NCBI GenBank assembly: GCA_001296005.1
Contig: LJHR01000037.1
Span: forward strand, 1-64,000
DNA length: 64,000 nucleotides
Direction of reading: 5' to 3'
DNA from: an alpha proteobacterium AAP38
GTDB taxonomy: Bacteria > Pseudomonadota > Alphaproteobacteria > Azospirillales > Azospirillaceae
Shown: positions 55,708-64,000 of the stretch, one piece after another
Numbering within the stretch: position 1 is the stretch's first letter
Layout of the letters: each line of letters starts with the position of its first letter
Translations under genes and position numbers: made by a program
Notes under the pieces: generated by a model
Told to the model about the DNA's origin: nothing
The model's database searches: none
What the model saw: only the letters and a program-made list of their open reading frames with translations

Positions 55708-56183
55708 TTTGTCACCACGATCCGCTGGACCAGCAGATATTGCTCATCGCCATGGCGCAGGGCCGCCTTAACATCCCACTGGCCGGGATGCGGTGTGTTC
55801 AGCGGCGCCACGAACCGCCCCGCCCCCGTGGCGGTGAAGACCAGGGAAAGCGGCGCCTCATTGCTGACGGGGCGTTCCAGCCGGCCGGTAATGCCCACGC
55901 GATCCAACGGCTGCCCGTCCCGGTCCTGGATGCGCAGGACCAGTTGGCCCCCCTCCACATTCACCGACACGCGCCAGCCCAGCGCGTCCTGCCCCTTTTG
56001 GGCCGCCAGCACGTCATTATAGCGCACGCCCCGCTCATAGGGCTTGTCCACCGCCAGCCCGGAATAGGAATTGATGGCATAGGTCACCATCACGGCATTG
56101 ACGAGGATGACGACCAGCATGGCGCCCACAAAGACCCAGGGGATCCAGCTGCTCTTGCGCGGTTGATCGATGGTCATGGCCAT
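55704..56183 (-). CDS. fixH: FixH/CcoH family protein
   Basis: The 159-residue protein has one N-terminal helix (WVFVGAMLVVILVNAVMVTY) and a periplasmic beta-domain with GLAVDKPYERGVRYND, the FixH pattern, and GQWDVKAALRHGDEQYLL. It aids assembly and stability of the cbb3 oxidase with FixI. ATG 56183 sits three bases after the fixG stop. Confidence 0.92.
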   Translation of the reverse strand: MAMTIDQPRKSSWIPWVFVGAMLVVILVNAVMVTYAINSYSGLAVDKPYERGVRYNDVLAAQKGQDALGWRVSVNVEGGQLVLRIQDRDGQPLDRVGITGRLERPVSNEAPLSLVFTATGAGRFVAPLNTPHPGQWDVKAALRHGDEQYLLVQRIVVTK

Positions 56184-56186
56184 GGC

Positions 56187-57731
56187 TCAATCCCTGTCGT
56201 GATGGTGGCGGACATGCGGGCCGACGAACACCGCGTCATAGGCGTCGCCTTCCCCGCGCACCGGGTTGGTCAGCACGAATTCAATCTCCACCCGCTCATC
56301 CCGTTCCTTGTCGGGCGGGGCGGTCACGAACACGCGGAAGGTGGCCACCTTGTCGGGCTTCACAGGCAGGATCACCGACTGGCCTTCGCCCGCCTCGCCC
56401 ACATCCTGAACCAGCAGATGCCCATCCTTCATGCCTTTCAGGCTCAACAGGAAATCCACTGGCTCCCGCCGCTTGTTCAGAACCTTCAGCGTATAGCCAT
56501 TGCGCACCCCACCGTCCGACAATGTCACGAAAAGGGGTGCCCGGTCACGCAGCACATTCACTTCCACGGTCGTCCGTAGCAGCAATGCCGCCAGCATCAC
56601 GGCGCAGACCAGGACCAGCAGGCCTGCATAAAGCGTGGTGCGGGGCCGCACGATCTTCCACTTAGCACGCCCGCCCTTGGCGCGCGCCTGCTGCCGCGCC
56701 TCGGTATCAAAGGTGATCAGCTCACGCGGGCGGCCCACCTTGTCCATGATCTGGTTACAGCTGTCGATGCACAGGCCACAGCCGATACATTCCAGCTGCA
56801 ACCCGTCGCGGATATCGATGCCCGTGGGGCAGACGGCCACGCACTGCCCGCAATCGATACAGTCGCCGCGCCCGTCCCAACTGGTGCCCGCCTTATGCGG
56901 CCCCCGCTTCTCCCCGCGCCAGCGCTCATAGGTGACCACCATCGACTGATCGTCCAGCATGGCGGCCTGGAAACGCGGCCAGGGGCACATATAGGTACAG
57001 ACCTGTTCGCGCGCCCATCCGGCCAGGACATAGGTGGTGGCCGTGAACAGACCCACGAAGAAATACTGGACCAGCGTCGCCTGACCCGTGAAGAACTCCA
57101 CCACAAAGGTCGGCGCATCGTTGAAATACAGCGCCCAGGCACCGCCGGTGGCCAGCGCGATCAGCAGCCATGCCACATGCTTGGCCGCACGCTTGGTGAA
57201 TTTCTCGACACTCATCGGCGCCTTGTCCAGGCGCATGCGCGCCCCCCGGTCGCCTTCGATCCAGCGTTCGACTAGCATGAACAGGTCGGTCCATACCGTC
57301 TGCGGACAGGCATAGCCACACCACAGCCGCCCGAACAGGGAAGTGACCAGGAACAGGCCCAGCGACCCGATCACCAGCAGGCCCGTGATGAAATAGACCT
57401 CCTGCGGCCAGATCTCGATCCCGAACAGATAGGCGCGCGGTGCACCGATATCGATCAGCAGGGCCTGTGACGGCGCATCCGGCCCCCGGTCCCAACGCAC
57501 CCACGGGGCAAGGTAGTACAGCGTCAGACAGAAGATCAGGACGGCCCATTTGATGGTGCGGTACTTGCCCGTCACCGATTTGGGCTGCACCTTGACCCGC
57601 GCCGCATAAAGCGAGGGCGGCGGCACATCGGCCCCCTTGGGCGCCGCCGCCGGCTTGCGCACATTCTCAAACGCCGCCTGCGCCGCATCGGCAGCAGCCG
57701 CCTTCTCCAGCAATGTCTCCGGCCCGGCCAT
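56187..57731 (-). CDS. fixG: FixG/CcoG iron-sulfur protein
   Basis: The 514-residue membrane protein has five or so helices and two 4Fe-4S sites (CIDCGQCVAVCPTGID and CIGCGLCIDSCNQIM), then a C-terminal Ig-like FixG domain (LRDRAPLFVTLSDGGVRN). It acts as a cupric reductase in cbb3 assembly. AAGGGG precedes ATG 57731. It is first in the fixGHIS unit, with an FNR/FixK-like box 86 bases upstream. Confidence 0.94.
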   Translation of the reverse strand: MAGPETLLEKAAAADAAQAAFENVRKPAAAPKGADVPPPSLYAARVKVQPKSVTGKYRTIKWAVLIFCLTLYYLAPWVRWDRGPDAPSQALLIDIGAPRAYLFGIEIWPQEVYFITGLLVIGSLGLFLVTSLFGRLWCGYACPQTVWTDLFMLVERWIEGDRGARMRLDKAPMSVEKFTKRAAKHVAWLLIALATGGAWALYFNDAPTFVVEFFTGQATLVQYFFVGLFTATTYVLAGWAREQVCTYMCPWPRFQAAMLDDQSMVVTYERWRGEKRGPHKAGTSWDGRGDCIDCGQCVAVCPTGIDIRDGLQLECIGCGLCIDSCNQIMDKVGRPRELITFDTEARQQARAKGGRAKWKIVRPRTTLYAGLLVLVCAVMLAALLLRTTVEVNVLRDRAPLFVTLSDGGVRNGYTLKVLNKRREPVDFLLSLKGMKDGHLLVQDVGEAGEGQSVILPVKPDKVATFRVFVTAPPDKERDERVEIEFVLTNPVRGEGDAYDAVFVGPHVRHHHDRD

Positions 57732-57816
57732 CGGGGCACCCCTTGGAAACGGTCATGAACAGTTCGGTGGGCAACCCACCCTGACCGTACCCTAGGCCTG
57801 TGCGCCGCGGCGCGCG

Positions 57817-57830
57817 TTGCGATAAATCAA
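57817..57830. promoter_or_regulatory. FNR/FixK-type box upstream of fixG
   Basis: TTGCG-ATAA-ATCAA matches the TTGAT-N4-ATCAA consensus well on one side. It lies 86 bases upstream of the fixG start. Confidence 0.6.
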
Positions 57831-57954
57831 ATGACGGGGGAATGATTGGGATGGGGATGTTTGGTCGCAGGGGGGAACCGTTTGGACCATACCACGCTTG
57901 CCCAGCACCAAGTCTTACGTAAAATACAGAAGATGCGTAACCGGAGAAGCTAAC

Positions 57955-58224
57955 ATGGTTGTGGTCACATCAGCCGAGTTCGTCCGGCAGTTCGGCACCT
58001 ACCAGCGCAAGGTTCAGCGGGAAGAGGTTGCCGTCACCTCTTACGGGAAAGTCGTGGGCTACTACGTCTCCGCCGAGGATTTTGAAATCCTCCAACAGGC
58101 CAAGGCCGCGCGGCAAGCCTATCATCCGGGTGAGTTGACGGAGGATATGTGGGCCGATATTGACCGCGCAGAGCCCAGTGCCGATGCCCACAAGCTGGAT
58201 CATCTGATGGGCGGGGCTGAATAA
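57955..58224 (+). CDS. Type II antitoxin, Phd/YefM-like
   Basis: The 89-residue protein has the Phd/YefM N-terminal DNA-binding pattern (VVVTSAEFVRQFGTYQRKVQ) and VTSYGKVVGYYVSAEDFEIL. A Lys/Glu/Asp-rich tail follows that would wrap a toxin. ATG 57955 has GGAG nine bases ahead. Its stop overlaps the next start (TAATG). The pair lies on the plus strand between two minus-strand oxidase units. Confidence 0.78.
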   Translation: MVVVTSAEFVRQFGTYQRKVQREEVAVTSYGKVVGYYVSAEDFEILQQAKAARQAYHPGELTEDMWADIDRAEPSADAHKLDHLMGGAE

Positions 58225-58427
58225 TGGTCCTGCCACCCCCGGCACCGGGGCTGGTTGTCCATTTCTCGTACCTCTGGCGCAACCAGTTTGAGCAGGGTGA
58301 GGAGACGGGACGAAAAGTGCGCCCCTGCCTGATCATCTATGGCGAAATCCCGGCCAGCCTGCTTCGCCAAGTACTGACCGCCATTAAGGCGCTGCGGCCA
58401 CCGCCCAAGGCCACACCCCGGACCTGA
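58224..58427 (+). CDS. Shortened PemK/MazF-like toxin remnant
   Basis: Only 67 residues are encoded. The first half, GLVVHFSYLWRNQF then EETGRKVRPCLII, fits the start of PemK/MazF-like toxins, which normally run to about 110-150 residues. The end, EIPASLLRQVLTAIKAL, resembles their C-terminal helix. The middle beta-strands with the RNA-cleavage residues are missing, as after an internal deletion. It is probably inactive while the antitoxin is intact. The comparison is from memory of the family. Confidence 0.55.
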   Translation: MVLPPPAPGLVVHFSYLWRNQFEQGEETGRKVRPCLIIYGEIPASLLRQVLTAIKALRPPPKATPRT

Positions 58428-58466
58428 CAAAACAAAACACCCCACCGGTCTCTCTCCGGCGGGGTG
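58428..58466 (-). terminator. Terminator of the ccoNOQP operon
   Basis: On the minus strand CACCCCGCCGG pairs with CCGGTGGGGTG (one G-T pair), followed by TTTTGTTTTG. It starts about 30 bases past the ccoP stop. Confidence 0.85.
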
Positions 58467-58497
58467 CAAGTCTTGTGGGGGCTAGAAGGGTCGGGGG

Positions 58498-59367
58498 TTA
58501 CTGCCCACCCCCCAGCGCATGAACATATGTGGCCAGCACCTTCACCGTGGCCGGGTCCAGGCGTTCGCTCCAGGCCGGCATGTTGCCGCGCCGCGCATAG
58601 GTGATGGTCTCCACCACCGTTTTCCGGTCGCCGCCATACAGCCAGATGCCGTCCGACAGGCGCGGGCCGCCCATATCCTGGATGCCCTCGCCCTTCTCGC
58701 CATGACAGGCCGCGCAATTCTCGGCAAAGACCAAGGCCCCGCGTTCCACGGCGTCGGCCTTGCCCGTAGTGCCCGACAGCGACAGGACATAATCGGCGAC
58801 GTCACCGATCTGTTCCTTGGTCAGCAGGCTGTCGGCGCCAAAGCGCGGCATGTCGGAGACGCGGCTGTTCTCATTGGTATTGCGGATGCCATAGGTGATG
58901 GTCTGCAGAATCTGGTCCGGCTTGCCGCCCCAGATCCAGTCATCATCGGCCAGCGTGGGGAAGCCCACGGCACCGGCCCCGCCCGCCCCATGACAGCCCG
59001 CGCAATTATCGGCAAAGGCCACGCGGCCCGCCGCCTGGACATAGCCCATCAGGGCCGGGTCCTTGCGGATGCTGTCAATGTCCATGGCCACGATCTTTTC
59101 GCGCAGTTCGGCCTGGCCGGCCTTCTGCGCTGCCAGATCCGCCGCCACCTCGCCACGCCTTGAATAGCCGGCGGTGCCACCGAAATGGCTGGACAGGGTG
59201 GGCCAGGAGGGGAACAGGACCGTATAGATCACGCCCCAGACGATGCAGGCATAGAAGGTGTACAGCCACCATTTCGGCAGCGGCGTATTCAGTTCCTTGA
59301 TGCCGTCCCACTCATGGCCCGTCGTTTCCGTGCCCGTGGTGGCGTCCTTTTCGATCTTGGTCGGCAT
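58498..59367 (-). CDS. ccoP: cbb3 oxidase dihaem subunit CcoP
   Basis: The 289-residue protein has the N-terminal helix pair region (LPKWWLYTFYACIVWGVIYT) and two c-type haem sites, CAGCHGAGG (about residue 120) and CAACHGEKG (about 220), with Met ligands in later loops. It passes electrons from soluble cytochrome c to CcoO and CcoN. AGGTG precedes ATG 59367. It follows ccoQ by four bases. Confidence 0.95.
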   Translation of the reverse strand: MPTKIEKDATTGTETTGHEWDGIKELNTPLPKWWLYTFYACIVWGVIYTVLFPSWPTLSSHFGGTAGYSRRGEVAADLAAQKAGQAELREKIVAMDIDSIRKDPALMGYVQAAGRVAFADNCAGCHGAGGAGAVGFPTLADDDWIWGGKPDQILQTITYGIRNTNENSRVSDMPRFGADSLLTKEQIGDVADYVLSLSGTTGKADAVERGALVFAENCAACHGEKGEGIQDMGGPRLSDGIWLYGGDRKTVVETITYARRGNMPAWSERLDPATVKVLATYVHALGGGQ

Positions 59368-59371
59368 GGGA

Positions 59372-59539
59372 TCACCTGTTGTTTCGGGCGGGGCTGGGAT
59401 CGTCGTTCAGGGGGATCATGGCGTTGGCCTCAAACCGGCGCTTGGCGCCGGGCCGAAAGGCCCAGAACACGATCCCAAGGAACAGAACCAGGAACCAGAC
59501 CAGCCAGAGCTGTTTCAGAAGGGGGAGAAGTTCGTGCAT
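59372..59539 (-). CDS. ccoQ: cbb3 oxidase subunit CcoQ
   Basis: A 55-residue single-helix protein: MHELLPLLKQLWLVWFLVLF, then VFWAFRPGAKRRFE, the usual CcoQ pattern. It stabilises the interaction of CcoP with the core. GGGGGACGCC precedes ATG 59539. It lies between ccoO and ccoP in the standard order. Confidence 0.92.
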   Translation of the reverse strand: MHELLPLLKQLWLVWFLVLFLGIVFWAFRPGAKRRFEANAMIPLNDDPSPARNNR

Positions 59540-59549
59540 GGCGTCCCCC

Positions 59550-60278
59550 TCACTGCTTCAGGTCTTCGGGATTGATCTTGGTGAAATCGACCAGCGTGCC
59601 CAGCATCTGGAGATACGCGACCAGGGCGTCCATCTCCGTCACCTGTTCCGGCTTGCCGTCGAAATCGCCCAGCGCGGCCTTGGGATAACGGGCCATAAGC
59701 GCCGTTGTATCCTCGTCCGGCAAAGCACCCGCCTGGACCTTCAGGTCCTTCTGGGCATTGGCGATATCATCCTCCGAATAGGGCACGCCCAACGTGCGCA
59801 GCGTCTTCAGATGTTCTGCCGCATCGTCGAAATTCAGCGGCCGGTTCAGGAACTGGTAGGTGGGCATGATCGATTCCGGCACCAGGGCGCGCGGATTGTT
59901 CAGATGCGCGACATGCCAGTCGTTGGAATATTTGCCACCAACGCGCGCCAGATCGGGGCCGGTACGCTTCGACCCCCATTGGAACGGGTGGTCATACATG
60001 CTCTCTGCCGCCAGGCTGTAATGGCCATAGCGCTCGACCTCGTCCTTGAAGGTACGGATCTGCTGGCTGTGGCAGAGATAGCAGCCTTCGCGGACATAGA
60101 TGTTGCGGCCCGCCAGTTCCAGCGGGCTGTAGGGGCGCACCCCTTCCACCCGCTCGATGGTGGTTTCCACCGTAAACAGCGGCACGATCTGCACCAGACC
60201 ACCGATGGAAACGGTGATCAGGGTCAGGACGGCCATCAGGATGACGTTCTTTTCGATGATCGCGTGGGAGAACTTCAT
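59550..60278 (-). CDS. ccoO: cbb3 oxidase monohaem subunit CcoO
   Basis: The 242-residue protein has one N-terminal helix and one c-haem site ([13 protein letters not shown]). The CcoO stretch [20 protein letters not shown] and the Met ligand region [12 protein letters not shown] follow. It relays electrons from CcoP to CcoN. ATG 60278 is chosen since GGGGGACGG precedes it; the longer frame adds 12 residues without homology. It starts 13 bases after the ccoN stop. Confidence 0.95.
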   Translation of the reverse strand: MKFSHAIIEKNVILMAVLTLITVSIGGLVQIVPLFTVETTIERVEGVRPYSPLELAGRNIYVREGCYLCHSQQIRTFKDEVERYGHYSLAAESMYDHPFQWGSKRTGPDLARVGGKYSNDWHVAHLNNPRALVPESIMPTYQFLNRPLNFDDAAEHLKTLRTLGVPYSEDDIANAQKDLKVQAGALPDEDTTALMARYPKAALGDFDGKPEQVTEMDALVAYLQMLGTLVDFTKINPEDLKQ

Positions 60279-60291
60279 GGTTCCGTCCCCC

Positions 60292-61776
60292 TTATTCGGC
60301 GGCCACAGCGGCACCCTGCGTCACCGGCTCCAGGGCCGGGCTGCTGGTGACCGTGCGGATCAGGTTGATGACCATCAGGATGGCGCCGGTCAGGAACAAC
60401 AGACCGCCGATGCCACGGATGACGTAGTAGGGATGCATGGCCTGCACCGTCTCCACGAACGAATACTGGAGGAACCCGTACTCATCATAGGCGCGCCACA
60501 TCAGGCCCTGCATGATGCCGCTGACCCACATGGCGGTGATGTAGAAGACGATGCCGACGGTCGCGGTCCAGAAGTGCCATTCCACCAGACGGGCGGAATA
60601 GAGCCGCTGCTTCTTCCACAACACCGGCACCAGATAATAGATCATGCCGAAGCAGATGAAGGCGACCCAGCCCAGCGCGCCGGAATGCACATGGCCGATG
60701 GTCCAGTCGGTATAGTGCGACAGGCCGTTGACCGCCTTCACCGACATGACCGGACCTTCGAACGTGCTCATGCCATAGAAGCCGACGGCAGTGACGGAGA
60801 AGCGGAGCGACGGATCGGTGCGCAGCTTGTCCCAGGCGCCCGAAAGGGTCATGATCCCGTTGATCATGCCGCCCCAGCTGGGCATCCACAGCACGACCGA
60901 GAACACCATGCCCAGCGTCTGCGTCCAGTCGGGCAGCGCCGTATAGTGCAGATGGTGCGGACCCGCCCAGATATAGAGGAAGATCAGCGCCCAGAAATGG
61001 ATGATCGACAGACGGTAGCTATAGATGGGCCGCTGTGCCGCCTTGGGGATGAAATAGTACATCATGCCCAGGAAGCCGGCGGTCAGGAAGAAGCCCACCG
61101 CGTTATGGCCGTACCACCACTGGATCATGGCATCCTGCACGCCGGCCCAGGCCACATAGGACTTGGTGCCCGTCAGGCTGACCGGCAGGGCTGCGTTATT
61201 CACGATATGCAGCATCGCAATGGTCAGGATGAAGGCCAGATAGAACCAGTTGGCCACATAGATATGCGGCTCCCGGCGCTTGATGATAGTGCCGACAAAC
61301 ACAACCAGATAGACGACCCAGACGATGGTCAGCCACAGATCGACATACCATTCCGGCTCGGCATATTCCTTGCCCTGGGTGATGCCCAGCAGATAGCCGG
61401 TGGCGGCCATCACAATGAACAGCTGGTATCCGAAGAAGATGAACCAGCCCCATTCGCGCCCGCCGAACAGCGGCGCGCGGCAAGTGCGCTGCACCACGTA
61501 AAGCGACGACCCGATCAGGGCGGACCCGCCAAAGGCGAAGATCGCGGCGGATGTGTGCAGCGGGCGCAGCCGCCCGAAGGTGGTCCATTCCAGACCCAGA
61601 TTCAGGTCGGGAAAGGCCAGCTGGAAAGCGATATAGACACCGGCGGCAAATGCCGCGATGCCCCAGAACATGGCGGCCACGACGAAGGCGCGGACAACGT
61701 CCTCGTGATACGCCTCGACGGGAGCGGCCGTTTGGCCCGCGCCCCCATACGCCCCGTCGGCGATTGCTACACCCAT
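60292..61776 (-). CDS. ccoN: cbb3 oxidase catalytic subunit CcoN
   Basis: The 494-residue protein has 12 helices. It has the low-spin haem His ([15 protein letters not shown] and [14 protein letters not shown]), CuB ligands in [11 protein letters not shown] and [12 protein letters not shown], and the normal haem-copper core length. It reduces O2 to water at low oxygen. ATG 61776 with GGGGG upstream is chosen over the frame's first codon at 61824. First gene of ccoNOQP, with an FNR/FixK box 97 bases ahead. Confidence 0.96.
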   Translation of the reverse strand: MGVAIADGAYGGAGQTAAPVEAYHEDVVRAFVVAAMFWGIAAFAAGVYIAFQLAFPDLNLGLEWTTFGRLRPLHTSAAIFAFGGSALIGSSLYVVQRTCRAPLFGGREWGWFIFFGYQLFIVMAATGYLLGITQGKEYAEPEWYVDLWLTIVWVVYLVVFVGTIIKRREPHIYVANWFYLAFILTIAMLHIVNNAALPVSLTGTKSYVAWAGVQDAMIQWWYGHNAVGFFLTAGFLGMMYYFIPKAAQRPIYSYRLSIIHFWALIFLYIWAGPHHLHYTALPDWTQTLGMVFSVVLWMPSWGGMINGIMTLSGAWDKLRTDPSLRFSVTAVGFYGMSTFEGPVMSVKAVNGLSHYTDWTIGHVHSGALGWVAFICFGMIYYLVPVLWKKQRLYSARLVEWHFWTATVGIVFYITAMWVSGIMQGLMWRAYDEYGFLQYSFVETVQAMHPYYVIRGIGGLLFLTGAILMVINLIRTVTSSPALEPVTQGAAVAAE

Positions 61777-61872
61777 GACAAACCCCCGGTGTCGGCGGAA
61801 TTTTTGGATAAGGACCGGACCCATGCCCGATCCCCGACCCTGCCTTCATGGGCCATGCCGGGGGCATGCGCA

Positions 61873-61886
61873 TTGACATGCATCAA
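61873..61886. promoter_or_regulatory. FNR/FixK-type box upstream of ccoN
   Basis: TTGAC-ATGC-ATCAA fits the TTGAT-N4-ATCAA consensus at nine of ten defined positions. Its distance to the ccoN start resembles that of the box ahead of fixG. Confidence 0.75.
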
Positions 61887-61961
61887 GGCGGTGATGGTTC
61901 AGGCGGAAAACATCAAGGTGATGCAGGATCAAGGGGGTGGGGAGTGCACCGTCCCCCGTTC

Positions 61962-61997
61962 TCTTCGTCATTCCGGCTGTCGTTGGGATGACGAAGA
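61962..61997. repeat. Inverted repeat in the ccoN/DUF2189 divergent region
   Basis: TCTTCGTCATTCC at 61962-61974 pairs with GGGATGACGAAGA at 61985-61997 (one T-G pair). A smaller GGGGG/CCCCC pairing precedes it. The rest of 61777-62114 holds no gene. Confidence 0.65.
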
Positions 61998-62114
61998 TAT
62001 TTCCACACCCCTAATATTCACCAAAAGCATAGCCCCCCTTCCCACGCCCAGAAAACCTGCCATACTCAAGAAAAGCCGCGAAAAGCGACACTTGGCGAAC
62101 TATTGGGGATGGAA

Positions 62115-62915
62115 ATGACTGTCGACCATGAAGATGATGCCGGCCACGTCCCTGTATTCAGCGGACCAGTGCCCCATATCCGTCACGTTCCCGTGGACCG
62201 GCCCTGGCACTGGCTGCAACTGGGCATGGCCGATCTGGGGTCCGCCTGGCGGGTCAGCCTGACCTATGGCGCGATCATCGCGGCGTTCAGCCTGGCGCTG
62301 ACCCTGCTGGTGGTGGGGTCCGGGCATGTCATGCTGATGCTGCCCTTGACCTCGGGCTTCACGCTGGTGGCCCCGCTGATCGCGGTCGGGCTTTACGCCA
62401 CGTCGCGCGATATCGGCGCCGGTCGCGTGCCCGATCTGGGCCGGGCGCTGCAGGCATGGAAGGTGAACCCCCTGCAGGTCGGGTTCCTGGGCGTGCTGCT
62501 CCTACTGCTGCACCTGTTCTGGGTGCGGGTGGCGACCTTGATGTATGCGTTGTTCTTCGCCGACTTGTCGCCGACCCTGGACAGCCTGACCACCACCCTG
62601 TTTCAAAGCGGGGCCAGCCTGCCCTTCCTGATCGTCGGCACCATCATCGGCGCCGCCTTCGCCGCTGTGGCTTTCGCGGTTTCCGTTGTGTCGATCCCCA
62701 TGCTGCTGGACCGCCGCACCAACGCCTTCACCGCCATGGCCACCAGCATCACGGCGGTGCGCGTCAACCTGCCCGCCATGGCGCTCTGGGCCTTCATCAT
62801 TGTCTTCCTGACCGCCGTGGGCATCGCCACCCTGTTCGTGGGCCTGATCGTCACCCTGCCCCTGATCGGCCATGCCAGCTGGCATGCCTACAAGGATCTG
62901 GTGACGGAAGGGTGA
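62115..62915 (+). CDS. DUF2189 integral membrane protein
   Basis: The protein is about 266 residues with six helices. It contains PWHWLQLGMADLGSAWRVSL and the DUF2189 pattern GFTLVAPLIAVGLYATSRDI and GHASWHAYKDLV. Members are common next to cbb3 oxidase genes but have no assigned role. Possible starts are 62109 and 62115; 62115 is preferred as GGGGATGG is then well placed. It is divergent from ccoN. Confidence 0.8.
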   Translation: MTVDHEDDAGHVPVFSGPVPHIRHVPVDRPWHWLQLGMADLGSAWRVSLTYGAIIAAFSLALTLLVVGSGHVMLMLPLTSGFTLVAPLIAVGLYATSRDIGAGRVPDLGRALQAWKVNPLQVGFLGVLLLLLHLFWVRVATLMYALFFADLSPTLDSLTTTLFQSGASLPFLIVGTIIGAAFAAVAFAVSVVSIPMLLDRRTNAFTAMATSITAVRVNLPAMALWAFIIVFLTAVGIATLFVGLIVTLPLIGHASWHAYKDLVTEG

Positions 62916-62931
62916 GGGAGGGGGTCAGACG

Positions 62932-64000
62932 CTATTTGGCGGCGGGTGGCACATTGCACTCTTCTGAGTTTTGGTCAATGCCCGTTCGCTCACAAATTAT
63001 TGGAATGGAATCACGCAGTATAGTCGCGATTCTATTCAGTTCTTTCTTGACATGAATTTGTGCGTTCTTGGAATTATTGTCCAGCGCCGAAATCGTCTCC
63101 CTAATTGAATCCGTTGACTGCTTAACATACCCTCTACTTTCATTTGAAATTCCACCCGCTGGTATATTAGAGGGCGCCAGAGCCGATGTTCCGGTAGCAA
63201 CGGGCGGACGTTGCTCCGGCGCCTCCAGCCTCTTGGTCTCCAATGCATCCAGTCTTTTAACCAGCGCTGCCACCTGTTCCTCTGCTGTAGCGATCTTCTC
63301 TTCGACCGGTGCCACAGACGCTTCTACAACCTTCCCCACATCCGCAGTCTGCCCGCCCCCGTTATGGGGGGCGAGGTAGACCGATGCGCTGACGGATATC
63401 GCAACCACCACCGCTGCTGCGGCAAGCCACCCCAGCAGCCTCGGCCATTGCGGCTCCTGTACGACGCCGGATGATTGTGCGCCGCCCTCTTGGTTATCGT
63501 GCATCAGTCGCCGCTCTAAGGAGCGAATTTGCAGGTTGGCCTGCTCGGCGGCCTCGCCCCGCATCTGCTCCATCAGGTAATCCCTGAGTTGCTGCAGCTT
63601 CTGATCCGACATTTCCTCATCCTCTTCAATGTCACTCGGGGCCGTCTGCTGGGGAGGGGCGATTGCCGCCATCTTTCTGGGCTGCGGGTCCCAGTCGAGT
63701 GAAATGATCTGCGCGTTCGGTATCCGCATGGCGGCGGCGATGACATGCGGCTCCGCACTGATGTAGATTTCGCCGAACTGGTTATATTGCGGTCTGGTCT
63801 GCGCATTATCCAGGAACTTAGCGATAATGCCGGGGCGGCTTTCTGGCGAAAGGCTGCTGATATCAATGATCCCCACCGCGTACGCGCCTGTGGCAAGGGA
63901 AAGTCCAGCGCCTTCCTGGTGCGGAATGGCTTCGGCCCTCACCTTGTCGCCCACCGCTTTGATAATCTGACCCACATCGGCTTTTGCGGTCGCCCGCTGA
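62932..64000 (-). CDS. Unknown membrane-anchored coiled-coil protein (5' end outside window)
   Basis: The frame is open to the right edge, so the N-terminus is missing; 347 residues follow the first in-window start-like codon at 63975. About 110 residues of a mixed alpha/beta domain (SLATGAYAVGIIDISSL; FGEIYISAEPHVIAAAMRIP) are followed by an acidic linker (DIEEDEEMSDQ), a helix-rich stretch, one membrane helix (LLGWLAAAAVVVAISVSAS, about residue 190) and a coiled coil to the C-terminus, which ends with two cysteines. I do not recognise it. Base composition is lower in G+C than the oxidase genes, suggesting an accessory gene. Confidence 0.6.
   Translation of the reverse strand, partial: QRATAKADVGQIIKAVGDKVRAEAIPHQEGAGLSLATGAYAVGIIDISSLSPESRPGIIAKFLDNAQTRPQYNQFGEIYISAEPHVIAAAMRIPNAQIISLDWDPQPRKMAAIAPPQQTAPSDIEEDEEMSDQKLQQLRDYLMEQMRGEAAEQANLQIRSLERRLMHDNQEGGAQSSGVVQEPQWPRLLGWLAAAAVVVAISVSASVYLAPHNGGGQTADVGKVVEASVAPVEEKIATAEEQVAALVKRLDALETKRLEAPEQRPPVATGTSALAPSNIPAGGISNESRGYVKQSTDSIRETISALDNNSKNAQIHVKKELNRIATILRDSIPIICERTGIDQNSEECNVPPAAK

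Noticed and set aside
60157-62118. 653-codon plus-strand frame
   Set aside because: It is the complement of ccoN and its promoter.

Overview
The window reads as the chromosome of a free-living, GC-rich alphaproteobacterium. A member of the Rhodospirillales/Azospirillaceae (Niveispirillum- or Nitrospirillum-like) is my best guess. The grounds are the paired lysyl-phosphatidylglycerol genes mprF/lpiA and acvB, the ccoNOQP plus fixGHIS layout with FNR/FixK-type boxes, an Oar-like TonB receptor, and LacI-controlled glucan use. No rRNA, tRNA, CRISPR array or insertion sequence was seen. About 50 genes are supported. The many long reading frames opposite the real genes are by-products of high GC.

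Layout. 1-3837 (-): acvB/virJ-like gene (cut by the left edge) and mprF. 3970-8039 (+): class III omega-aminotransferase, an AT-richer GT47-like glycosyltransferase gene, and an NCS1 permease. 8036-10129 (-): tryptophan dioxygenase kynA, kynurenine formamidase kynB and a secreted protein. 10333-19402: a starch/glucose island with secreted GH15 glucoamylase, a protein made only of two tandem jelly-roll-like repeats and a GPH-type symporter on the minus strand, then a GluP/FucP-like sugar transporter, LacI regulator and glucokinase on the plus strand. 19723-22095 (-): a DUF3667 protein and an orphan HlyD-type adaptor. 22347-24851 (+): hutG and hutU. 24951-27711: a class III cyclase, an MgtC/DUF4010 membrane protein and a PilZ protein. 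27866-33887: Oar-like TonB receptor, divergent cpdB, and a nucleoside deoxyribosyltransferase. 33923-37423 (-): an SSS-domain hybrid histidine kinase of the CbrA/CrbS/MxtR kind. 38216-42082 (-): Tat-exported phosphatases PhoD and PhoX. 42357-47075 (+): a complete BMP-type nucleoside ABC importer. 47094-51037: a LuxR-type regulator of the CrbR/ErdR kind, a copy of its 3' end, a 51-residue membrane peptide, an MHS transporter and a GAF protein. 51114-52622 (-): an orphan ParB and an HTH protein. 52771-61776 (-): ccoNOQP, fixGHIS, a terminal small membrane gene, and a plus-strand toxin-antitoxin remnant between the two oxidase operons. 62115 to the end: a DUF2189 protein and an AT-richer unknown gene running off the right edge.

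How it works together. GH15, the transporters, LacI and glucokinase form a path from external alpha-glucan to glucose 6-phosphate. PhoX, PhoD, CpdB, the deoxyribosyltransferase and the ABC importer form a phosphate and nucleoside salvage zone. The cbb3 oxidase and its assembly genes are two convergently organised, probably oxygen-regulated units. CrbS-like kinase and CrbR-like regulator look like a split two-component pair for short-chain carboxylate use.

The most unusual content is three separate families of small structured repeats: A (three copies), B (three) and C (two). Within each, the hairpin arms differ between copies but the differences are compensated so that pairing is kept. One B copy is translated as part of the C-terminus of FixI. 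Both C copies provide the stop codon of the neighbouring gene.
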